64,000 nucleotides of DNA from Jiangella sp. DSM 45060. GTDB lineage: Bacteria; Actinomycetota; Actinomycetes; Jiangellales; Jiangellaceae. Positions 34,343-41,504 of this stretch are shown here, piece by piece. The notes under the pieces are model-generated. The model was not told where the DNA came from. It saw only the letters and a program-made list of their open reading frames with translations, and made no database searches. The translations under genes and the position numbers were made by a program. Within the stretch, counting starts at the first letter, position 1; the number at the start of each line of letters is the position of its first letter. Location: contig NZ_LT629771.1 of the NCBI RefSeq assembly GCF_900105175.1, positions 3,286,001 to 3,350,000 of the forward strand, read 5' to 3'.

Positions 34343-35385
34343 CCGAGATCCACATCGTCGGCGGAGGCGTCGCCGGGCTCGCGCTCGCCGGCCTCGTCCC
34401 CCGCGACTACTCCGTCCACCTGTACGACGGCGGCCGCGACGCCCGCACGGTGCCGACGGTCTTCGGGCTGTGGCCGGCGGCGATGCGCGTCCTCGACGAT
34501 CTCGGCCTGACCACCGCCGCCCGTGCCGCCGGGCGTCGCCTCGACGAGGCCCGCTTCCACGACCGTCGCGGACGGGTGCTGGCCAGGTTCGGCGGCCAGG
34601 ACGTCTGGCTGGTCGCCCGCACCGAACTGGTCCGGATGCTCTGGTCGAACCTGCCCGCGAACGTCACCGTGCACCGGCGGATCATCGAGCGGACGGACGA
34701 CCTCGGCGGCGACCTGGTCGTGGGCGCCGACGGCGTGCACAGCGTCGTCCGCGCCTCCCGGTGGCGAGGGGCGGGGCCGCCACGCCGCCTCGGCGCCACC
34801 GCGATCCGTGGTGTGGTCGACGAGCCGATCGCCGGCGACCGTCTGTCGGAGTACTGGGGCGCCGGCACCCTCGTCGGCATGACACCGCATCCGGACGGCG
34901 GCACGAACTGGTTCTGCACCGTGCCACGCGAGCGGTTCTCCGGCCGGGCCGAGGCGCTGACGGCCATCCGGACGCGTCTCGACGGCCATCCGGCACCCGT
35001 GCGCCGGCTGCTCGCCGCCGCCGACCCCGACCGCACCCTCGTCAACGACCTGTGGGCCGCGCGCTGGCCGCGGCGACTGGTGCGAGCTGACGCCGTGCTG
35101 ATCGGCGACGCCGCGCATGCGATGTCACCCAGTCTCGGCCGCGGCGCCGGCGAGTCGCTCATCGACGCGCAGGTCCTCGGCACGGCGCTGCGCACCGCGT
35201 CGCTGGAGGACGCGCTGCGCCGCTACGAGCGCAACCGCCTGCTGCGCTCGCACCTGGTCCGGGTCGCCTCGTCCGTCGTGCTCCAGGTGGCCACGGCCCG
35301 GCGCGAGCGGCTGCGCAACGCCGTCGTCGCGCTGGCCGCGTGGCCGGCCACCGCCCGCGGCGGGATCAGTCGGGCTGCCGGGTGA
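34339..35385 (+). CDS. FAD-dependent monooxygenase (PHBH-type)
   Basis: A 348-residue flavoprotein. The N-terminal FAD site is HIVGGGVAGLALAGLV, the middle DG motif is VVGADGVHSVVRASR, and the C-terminal GD motif is LIGDAAHAMSPSLGRGAGE. It is co-translated with the exporter and could modify or detoxify its substrate. The family also includes antibiotic-inactivating enzymes, but the sequence does not fix the substrate. The 3' end overlaps the convergent MarR gene by 20 bases. Confidence 0.88.
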   Translation: MTEIHIVGGGVAGLALAGLVPRDYSVHLYDGGRDARTVPTVFGLWPAAMRVLDDLGLTTAARAAGRRLDEARFHDRRGRVLARFGGQDVWLVARTELVRMLWSNLPANVTVHRRIIERTDDLGGDLVVGADGVHSVVRASRWRGAGPPRRLGATAIRGVVDEPIAGDRLSEYWGAGTLVGMTPHPDGGTNWFCTVPRERFSGRAEALTAIRTRLDGHPAPVRRLLAAADPDRTLVNDLWAARWPRRLVRADAVLIGDAAHAMSPSLGRGAGESLIDAQVLGTALRTASLEDALRRYERNRLLRSHLVRVASSVVLQVATARRERLRNAVVALAAWPATARGGISRAAG

Positions 35386-35836
35386 GGATCATCGACTCCC
35401 GCTCGTAGGCGAGCAGGGCCCCGATCACCAGCGCCCGCTCGGCCGGCGACATCGGCGCGAAGACGGTGCGCCAGGCGTCCGCTCCGGCCGCCAGCCAGCC
35501 CTCGATCGCGGCCCGGTGAGCGTCGGCGATGGTCACGATCGTCCGCCGCCGGTCGCGTTCGTCGTCGCGGCGTTCGAGGATCCCCTGCCGGCTCAGGTCG
35601 CCGACCATGAGGCTCACCGTCGTCGACGCGATCTGGAGCTGAGCCGCCAGCTCCTTGATGGTGGCCGACTCGTCGTAGAGGAGCAGCGCCAGCAACGACA
35701 GGTGGCGCGGGGTGAGCGCGAAGTCCTGCAGCTGAGGCGGGATCGGCATGCGCTTCGAGCGCGCCATGAGGCGCGGCATCAGCAGGATCATCTCCCGCAC
35801 GCCGTCGTCGACGGTCAGGCCCTCGGTTGACGCCAC
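35366..35836 (-). CDS. MarR-family transcriptional regulator
   Basis: A 156-residue regulator with the winged helix of MarR (TPRHLSLLALLLYDESATIK, ASTTVSLMVGDLSRQG, RRDDERDRRRTIVTI). I prefer GTG 35836, which has GGGAG 6-7 bases upstream; the in-frame ATG at 35860 has no ribosome-binding site and lies inside the likely operator. It probably controls itself, the divergent VOC gene, and the MMPL/monooxygenase pair next door. Confidence 0.85.
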   Translation of the reverse strand: MASTEGLTVDDGVREMILLMPRLMARSKRMPIPPQLQDFALTPRHLSLLALLLYDESATIKELAAQLQIASTTVSLMVGDLSRQGILERRDDERDRRRTIVTIADAHRAAIEGWLAAGADAWRTVFAPMSPAERALVIGALLAYERESMILTRQPD

Positions 35837-35853
35837 TCCATCTCCCGCATTAG

Positions 35854-35881
35854 GTTGCATAACAAATGCTTTGAGAACAAC
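35854..35881. promoter_or_regulatory. Candidate MarR operator between marR and the VOC gene
   Basis: The AT-rich segment has outer arms GTTG and CAAC. Its right half TTTGAGAACAAC resembles TTTGAAGACAAAC of the MMPL dyad, and the reverse complement of the left half (TTTGTTATGCAAC) resembles the other MMPL half (TTTGAAAGCAAAC). Confidence 0.4.
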
Positions 35882-35905
35882 ACCTTCAGTATCCGGGAGA
35901 CCTCG

Positions 35906-36625
35906 ATGACTGTCTACGACCTCGACCACCTCACCCTCGGGGTGCGGCACCTCTACGCGAGCGCCGAACGGCTGCGGCAGGAGACCGGACTGCGCAGTCA
36001 CGAAGGCGGCTGGCTGGACGTCATGCCCACCGCGCACCGGACCATCGCGCTCCCGCAGGGCGCCTACATCAACGTCGAGTCGGTCATCGACCACCACGCC
36101 GACCTGCCGCCGGGCGTCGCAGCGTTCCGCACCTGGTTCGAGGACACCACCCGAGGCGGCGACCACTGGATGACGTGGAACCTGCGCGCACGCACCCGCG
36201 CCGACCTCGAGGACGTGGCTCGGCGCTTCGGCGGCGAGGTGGTGACGGCGCCGGGCGCCCGCCGGCCGGACGGTTCGACCACCACGACGATCATGGCGCC
36301 CGGGAACGCCGCCCTGACCTGGGCTCGCGGCCTGCCGAACTGGTACTTCCACGAGGACCTGACCCAGCACCCCGCGCGGCGCACGCCCATGGATCACGAG
36401 CGTCCGGTCCGGGAGATCGCGTGGCTCGAGCTCGGCGGCGACAGCGCCGAGCTCGAACAGCACATCGGCAGCGAGACCTTCGCCGCCCTGCCCCTGCGTT
36501 TCGTCGACGCGCCCGCGGGCTTGTACGGCGTCGGCCTGACGACGGCTGACGGCGACGAGATCGCCGTACGCGCACCGTCCGGCGCCCCCGGCCTGGCCGA
36601 GCTCGCCGCGCGCACCGCGTCGTAG
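35906..36625 (+). CDS. VOC superfamily (glyoxalase-like) protein
   Basis: A 239-residue protein with a glyoxalase-like domain: VYDLDHLTLGVRHLYASAER at the start, then LRSHEGGWLDVMPTAHRTIALP and a second module with VREIAWLELGG. The His and Glu positions fit a metal-binding VOC fold. ATG 35906 has GGGAG upstream. It is divergent from the MarR gene and shares its operator, so it may serve in detoxification together with the exporter. Substrate unknown. Confidence 0.82.
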   Translation: MTVYDLDHLTLGVRHLYASAERLRQETGLRSHEGGWLDVMPTAHRTIALPQGAYINVESVIDHHADLPPGVAAFRTWFEDTTRGGDHWMTWNLRARTRADLEDVARRFGGEVVTAPGARRPDGSTTTTIMAPGNAALTWARGLPNWYFHEDLTQHPARRTPMDHERPVREIAWLELGGDSAELEQHIGSETFAALPLRFVDAPAGLYGVGLTTADGDEIAVRAPSGAPGLAELAARTAS

Positions 36626-36628
36626 AAC

Positions 36629-37207
36629 GTGCCCGAACTCGTGCTGCGGCCGACCGTACGGCACCGTCCCTGGGTGCTCGCGCCCGTCGTCCTCTTCGCC
36701 GGGCCGTTCGCCGTCGCCGGCGTCCTCGCCGGATGGCCCTTCGGGTTGATCGGCGTGGGCCTCGCCGCCACGGTCGTCGTGCCGGTCGCCGGCGTCCTGC
36801 TGCGCTCACGGATCGTCGTCACGCCGTCGGAGATCATCGTCCGCGGGTTCGTCACGCGCAAGCGCGCCGACCGCGCCCAGGCGGCGTCGATCGTCCGGGC
36901 GATGATCATCGCACCGCGCGGCCCGATCACCGACACGATCTTCGTCCTCGACCGCGACGAGAAGCCGCTGCTGCGCATCTACGGCACCAACTACGCCCGG
37001 GCCGACCTCGACCGGCTGGTCGCGCGCCTCGGGCTGCCGGCCGGGACCGCGGACCGGCCGATCACGGCGGCCCAGCTGGCCGGGCGCTATCCCGGCATCG
37101 TGCCGTGGGCCGAGCAACATCCGTTCAAGCTCGCGTGCGGCGTCACGTTGGTGGTCGTCCCCCTGGTACTCATCGTGGCCTGGATCGTCACGGCGGCGAC
37201 GCTCTAG
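36629..37207 (+). CDS. Small membrane protein with PH-like domain
   Basis: A 192-residue protein starting GTG 36629, 3 bases after the VOC stop. Two N-terminal spans (PWVLAPVVLFAGPFAVAG and GLIGVGLAATVVVPVAGVLL) are followed by a beta-rich cytoplasmic part (RIVVTPSEIIVRGF, then FVLDRDEKPLLRIYG) like bacterial PH-domain proteins, and a C-terminal span. No specific function is known to me. Confidence 0.75.
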   Translation: MPELVLRPTVRHRPWVLAPVVLFAGPFAVAGVLAGWPFGLIGVGLAATVVVPVAGVLLRSRIVVTPSEIIVRGFVTRKRADRAQAASIVRAMIIAPRGPITDTIFVLDRDEKPLLRIYGTNYARADLDRLVARLGLPAGTADRPITAAQLAGRYPGIVPWAEQHPFKLACGVTLVVVPLVLIVAWIVTAATL

Positions 37208-37210
37208 ACG

Positions 37211-37858
37211 TCACGACAGCAGCGCGGCCTCGCGACGGCGCATCCAGTCGGACAACGGTGCGTGGATGGCGCCCGGGGCCTTGGCCGGCGAACCGGCGTC
37301 GAAGGGCGGCTGCGGGTCGTACTCGAGACCGAGCTGGATGGTCTGGGCCATGGCGTCGCCGGCGATCAGGGCGGCGACGGTGAGCGCCATGTCGATGCCC
37401 GCCGACACCCCGGCGGCGGTCACCACGTCGCCGTCGACGACGACCCGCTGCTCGGTCGGCGTGGCGCCGAGCGCGGCGAGCTGGTCGTACGCGACCCAGT
37501 GCGTCGTCGCCGCCCGCCCGGTGAGCACACCGGCGGCGGCGAGCAGGACGGCGCCGGTGCAGACCGAGGTCGTCCACGTCGCCGTCGGGTGCACGGCTCC
37601 GATCCAGTCGATGACGGGATGGCGATCGCGGACCATCCGGCGGGTGATGAGCCCTCCGGGGACGACGATGACGTCGGGCTCGGTGACCTCGTCGAACGCC
37701 GCGGTGGCCTGGAAGGTCAGGGAGCGGTCGTCGCGCACCGGCCCGCGGGCGGCGGCGACGGTGACGATCTCGGTGTGTGGCAGCTCGACGAGCACCTGGT
37801 AGGGGCCGACCGCGTCGAGGGCGGTGAACTGGTCGAACATGGCGATGGCGATCTGCAC
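37211..37858 (-). CDS. DJ-1/PfpI family protein
   Basis: A 215-residue protein of the DJ-1/PfpI fold. The nucleophile Cys100 is in the elbow TTSVCTGAVLLAAAG, and Asp15 (TALDAVGP) stands where the family has its acidic partner. This variant is nearest to isonitrile hydratase-type proteins. GTG 37858 has AGGAG 7 bases upstream. It lies 34 bases after the GlxA-type regulator gene, whose N-terminal half is a paralogue of this protein. Confidence 0.87.
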   Translation of the reverse strand: MQIAIAMFDQFTALDAVGPYQVLVELPHTEIVTVAAARGPVRDDRSLTFQATAAFDEVTEPDVIVVPGGLITRRMVRDRHPVIDWIGAVHPTATWTTSVCTGAVLLAAAGVLTGRAATTHWVAYDQLAALGATPTEQRVVVDGDVVTAAGVSAGIDMALTVAALIAGDAMAQTIQLGLEYDPQPPFDAGSPAKAPGAIHAPLSDWMRRREAALLS

Positions 37859-37892
37859 GGTCTGCTCCTGCTGTCGGGGGGTGCGATGCGAC

Positions 37893-38867
37893 TCAGACGC
37901 CGGCCGGCGCCGGGGCGACGTGCTGGCGGTAGTGGTCCGGAGTCGTGCCGGTGTTCCGGCGGAACGCACGGTGGAACGTCTCGATCGTCCCGAAGCCGCA
38001 GCGGCGGGTGATCTCGGCGAGCGAGATGCCGTCCTGACCCAGGAGCTGCTTGGCGGCCTCGACGCGCAACGCCTCGACGTGGGCCGCCGGGGTCACACCG
38101 GTCTCCTCGCGGAACCTCCGGGCGAAGTGCCGGGGACTCAGGCCGGCTCGTCGTGCGAGCGCGGCGACCGACAGGTCGTCGGCGAGGTGGTCGGCCAGCC
38201 AGTCCTGCACCGCGCGGATCGGCGGGTCGGCGGCGAGAGGCGCACGCAGGTGCGTCGAGAACTGCGCCTGGCCGCCGGGTCGTCTGAGGAACATCACCAT
38301 CCACCGGGCGATCTCCGCCGCCACCTCGTCGCCGAGATCGTCGGACACCAGCGCCAGCGCCAGGTCGAGGCCGGAGGTCACCCCCGCGGACGTCCAGACG
38401 TTCCCGTCGCGGACGAAGATCGGATCGTCGTCGACTCGCAGCGTGGGATAGCGCTGCGCCAACTGAGCCGCCGCCCACCAGTGCGTCGCCACGCGCCGGC
38501 CGTCGAGGACACCCGCGGCGGCCAGGACGAACGCCCCCGTGCAGATCGACGCCACGCGCCGGCACCGTGGTGCGAGCTCCCGGACGATCCGCGCGACCTC
38601 GTCGTCCGGCCCGACGTGACGCGCTCCGAAGCCGCCACCGACCAGCACCGTGTCGACCGCCCGGCCGCACGTGGAGGCGGGCACCGTGTCGAGCGCGACG
38701 ATCCCTGAGTCGCTGCGCACCAGGCCGCCGTCCGGCGACGCCACCACGACGTCGTAACTGCCCGGGCAGAGCCGCTCGGCACCCGCGAACACCTCGGCCG
38801 GCCCGACGACGTCGAGGGGCTGGAAGCGGTCGAAGGCGAGGATCAGAACCCGGCGGCGAGGAGCCAT
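37893..38867 (-). CDS. GlxA-type AraC-family transcriptional regulator
   Basis: A 324-residue regulator made of a DJ-1-like sensor domain (about 1-185, ASICTGAFVLAAAGVLDG with the elbow Cys retained) and a C-terminal AraC DNA-binding domain with two helix-turn-helix units (LSVAALARRAGLSPRHFARR and ISLAEITRRCGFGTIETFHR). ATG 38867 has GAGGAG directly upstream. It is the likely regulator of the downstream DJ-1 gene. Confidence 0.92.
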   Translation of the reverse strand: MAPRRRVLILAFDRFQPLDVVGPAEVFAGAERLCPGSYDVVVASPDGGLVRSDSGIVALDTVPASTCGRAVDTVLVGGGFGARHVGPDDEVARIVRELAPRCRRVASICTGAFVLAAAGVLDGRRVATHWWAAAQLAQRYPTLRVDDDPIFVRDGNVWTSAGVTSGLDLALALVSDDLGDEVAAEIARWMVMFLRRPGGQAQFSTHLRAPLAADPPIRAVQDWLADHLADDLSVAALARRAGLSPRHFARRFREETGVTPAAHVEALRVEAAKQLLGQDGISLAEITRRCGFGTIETFHRAFRRNTGTTPDHYRQHVAPAPAGV

Positions 38868-38932
38868 GCCCTCATCATCGGGTGGCGCCGCCACGTCCGC
38901 AATGACATGCGATTGACGATCACGGCCACACG

Positions 38933-41275
38933 CTACTCGCGGGCCATCATCGCCGTCGCCTCCTTCTCGAGGTCGACGAACGGCTCGCCCGAGACGTCGA
39001 CGATGGCGGCCTTGATGGTGCCGCCGGTGAAGGCGAACGGGCTGGCGCCGGGGTAGTCCTCGGTCACCGGCGAGGCGGGGTCCTGCCCCACGTTGAGGCC
39101 CTCGCCGACCAGCGAGAAGTTGCCCGGCTGCGTGGTGATGGCGCCCTCGCCGACCTTGCGGTCGTCGATGTAGAGACTCAGGGTGCCGGTGGTCGGCATG
39201 CCGTCGCCGTCCTTGACGAAGGCCGCGGACAGCACGACGTCGCCTGTGGGCACCGGCTCGTCGCCGACGACCGTCTGCACCTTGCTGCCGACGAAGTTGT
39301 AGACGTAGTGCAGCCGGCCGTCCTTGACGTAGAGCGCGTGGCCGCCGAACCGGGCGCCGTGCGAGAAGAGCACGCCCTGCGCGTCCGAGGTGTCGATGTG
39401 GGTCTCGACGGCGATGGAGTAGTTGCGGTTGCGGACGTTCACCGCCGCCGACTCCGGCACCTCGGCCGTGCCCGGGTAGTAGACGTACTTGCCGCGCGGC
39501 GGCGCCACCTGGGGCCGGGTCGGGTCGGACAGGATCTCCGCCGCGGTCCCGTCGACCAGCGGCAGGCCGTGGTACATGCCGGCGAGGTGGAACCAGTGGC
39601 CGATCATCTCCTGCAGCTTGACGGGGTGCTCCGCGGCGAGGTCGCGGCTCTCCGTCGGGTCGGCGTCGGTGTGGTAGAGCTCCCAGCGGTCCTGGTCGAA
39701 ATCGCCCCACCCGGCGATCGTCGGGTGGACGGTGACGGCCTTCCAGCCCTTGTGCCACACGGCGCGCGACCCGAGCATCGAGAAGAACGCCGACTCCTTC
39801 GGCGTCGGCACGTCGTCACTCTCGAACGTGGAGCGGAAGCTCACACCCTCGAGGTCGACCTGCGGGTAGCCCTTGACGGTCTCGGGCAGCTCGACGTCCA
39901 GGATGTCGTAGATCGTCGGGACGATGTCGGTGGCGTGCAGGAACTGGTGCCGCAGCTCGCCCTGGGCCGCGATGCCGGCCGGCCACGAGACCAGCAGCGG
40001 GTCGGCCACGCCGCCCTCGAAGTTGTAGCGCTTCCACATCTTGAACGGCGTGTTGAAGGCCCACGCCCAGCCCACCGGGTAGTGGTTGTACGTCGACGGC
40101 GACCCGAGCTCGTCCAGGTAGCGCAGGTTCTCCTCGACGTCGTCGGGGATGTCGTTGAAGAACTTGTTCTCGTTCACCGAGCCGTTCGGCCCGCCCTCGC
40201 CGCTGGCGCCGTTGTCGGAGACGAGCACGACGATGGTGTTGTCGAACTCGCCGGACTCCTCCAGGTGGTCCAGCAGCCGGCCGATCTCGTGGTCGGTGTG
40301 CGACAGGAACCCGGCGTACACCTCGGCCATCCGGGCGAACAGCCGCCGTTCCTCGTCCGACAGCGAGTCCCAGGGCCGGACGACGTCCAGCGGCGGCCAC
40401 GGCTTCCCGTCGGGCGACCGCTCCCCCGCGTACGGGTTCAACGGCGACAGCTCGGCGCCGCCGGGGAAGATGCCCAGCTCCTTCTGGCGGGCGAACACCC
40501 GCTCCCGGTACGCCTCGTAGCCCTCGTCGAACCGGCCGCGGTAGCGCTCGATCCACTCCTTCGGCGCGTGGTGCGGGGCGTGCGTCGCGCCCGGGCAGAA
40601 GTACATGAAGAACGGCTTGTCCGGCGTGATCATCTTCGCGTCGCGGATGAACTCGATCGCCTTGTCCGTCAGGTCGGTCGTCAGGTGGTAGCCGTCTTCG
40701 GGCAGGGCGGGCTGCTCCACCGGGTGGTTGTCGTAGACGAGGTCCGGGTACCACTGGTTGGTCTCGCCGCCGAGGAAGCCGTAGTAGCGCTCGAACCCGC
40801 GCCCGACCGGCCAGTTCCGCTTCGTCGATGCCAGGTTCATCTCGTCCGACGGGCACAGGTGCCACTTGCCGAGCATGTAGGTGTTCCAGCCGCGCTCACC
40901 CAGGACCTCGGCGATCGTCGCGCACTCGAACGGGATGTGCCCGTTGCCGTTCGGGAAGCCGACCGTCGCCTCGGCGATGCACGCCATCCCGTTGGTGGTG
41001 TGATTGCGCCCCGTCAGCAGCGACGACCTGGTCGGCGAGCACAGCGCCGTCGTGTGCCAGTTCGTGTACGTCAGGCCGCGCTCGGCCAGCCGTCTGATGT
41101 TCGGTGTGTCGATCAGCCCGCCCCACGGCTCCATGGCCGAGAACCCGACGTCGTCGAGCACGATGTAGAGGACGTTCGGTGCGCCCGCCGGCGCCACCGG
41201 CTGCAGGTACGGCTCCCAGTCCGGTGTCGAGTCGCGCGCGTCGACGTCGATCGTCCCGTTGAATCTCCGCGTCAT
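38933..41275 (-). CDS. Arylsulfatase (formylglycine-type)
   Basis: A 780-residue sulfatase. Asp41-Asp42 begin the calcium site (YIVLDDVGFS), and Cys79 in CSPTRSSLLTGR is the residue turned into formylglycine; GKWHL and a later VSDNGAS block complete the core. A long C-terminal jelly-roll-like part (after about 610) is usual in large arylsulfatases. No signal peptide is seen, so it may be cytosolic. AAGGAG precedes ATG 41275. No formylglycine-generating enzyme gene is in the window. It is divergent from the secreted sialidase-like gene. Confidence 0.9.
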   Translation of the reverse strand: MTRRFNGTIDVDARDSTPDWEPYLQPVAPAGAPNVLYIVLDDVGFSAMEPWGGLIDTPNIRRLAERGLTYTNWHTTALCSPTRSSLLTGRNHTTNGMACIAEATVGFPNGNGHIPFECATIAEVLGERGWNTYMLGKWHLCPSDEMNLASTKRNWPVGRGFERYYGFLGGETNQWYPDLVYDNHPVEQPALPEDGYHLTTDLTDKAIEFIRDAKMITPDKPFFMYFCPGATHAPHHAPKEWIERYRGRFDEGYEAYRERVFARQKELGIFPGGAELSPLNPYAGERSPDGKPWPPLDVVRPWDSLSDEERRLFARMAEVYAGFLSHTDHEIGRLLDHLEESGEFDNTIVVLVSDNGASGEGGPNGSVNENKFFNDIPDDVEENLRYLDELGSPSTYNHYPVGWAWAFNTPFKMWKRYNFEGGVADPLLVSWPAGIAAQGELRHQFLHATDIVPTIYDILDVELPETVKGYPQVDLEGVSFRSTFESDDVPTPKESAFFSMLGSRAVWHKGWKAVTVHPTIAGWGDFDQDRWELYHTDADPTESRDLAAEHPVKLQEMIGHWFHLAGMYHGLPLVDGTAAEILSDPTRPQVAPPRGKYVYYPGTAEVPESAAVNVRNRNYSIAVETHIDTSDAQGVLFSHGARFGGHALYVKDGRLHYVYNFVGSKVQTVVGDEPVPTGDVVLSAAFVKDGDGMPTTGTLSLYIDDRKVGEGAITTQPGNFSLVGEGLNVGQDPASPVTEDYPGASPFAFTGGTIKAAIVDVSGEPFVDLEKEATAMMARE

Positions 41276-41418
41276 GGCCGGGTCTCCTTCGTCAAGGGCT
41301 CCGGCCTCATCCTCCGGGCGATCGACCGCCCCCAGCCTCACCCGACCCGGGTGACGCCGGGCCGTGCTGACCGAGCCCTTGACAGGCGTTCCGGCGGGCA
41401 CGATCCTGTTCGCACAAT

Positions 41419-41446
41419 TGGAACTCGATGTTCCATCTGCTGGAAC
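41419..41446. promoter_or_regulatory. IclR-like palindrome between sulfatase and sialidase-like genes
   Basis: TGGAAC-TCGAT-GTTCCA (41419-41435) is a perfect inverted repeat, with a third TGGAAC half-site at 41441-41446. The form resembles the IclR consensus (TGGAAAT-type). No IclR gene is in the window. Confidence 0.4.
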
Positions 41447-41504
41447 TCCCCTTCGTGCCGCACGACCGCCAGGACCGTCAGCGATCTTCCGACTAGGAGC
41501 GCAG

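Noticed and set aside
38868-39758. N-terminal extension of the GlxA-type regulator into the sulfatase gene
   Set aside because: The extension runs antisense to the sulfatase; ATG 38867 with GAGGAG gives the normal family length.
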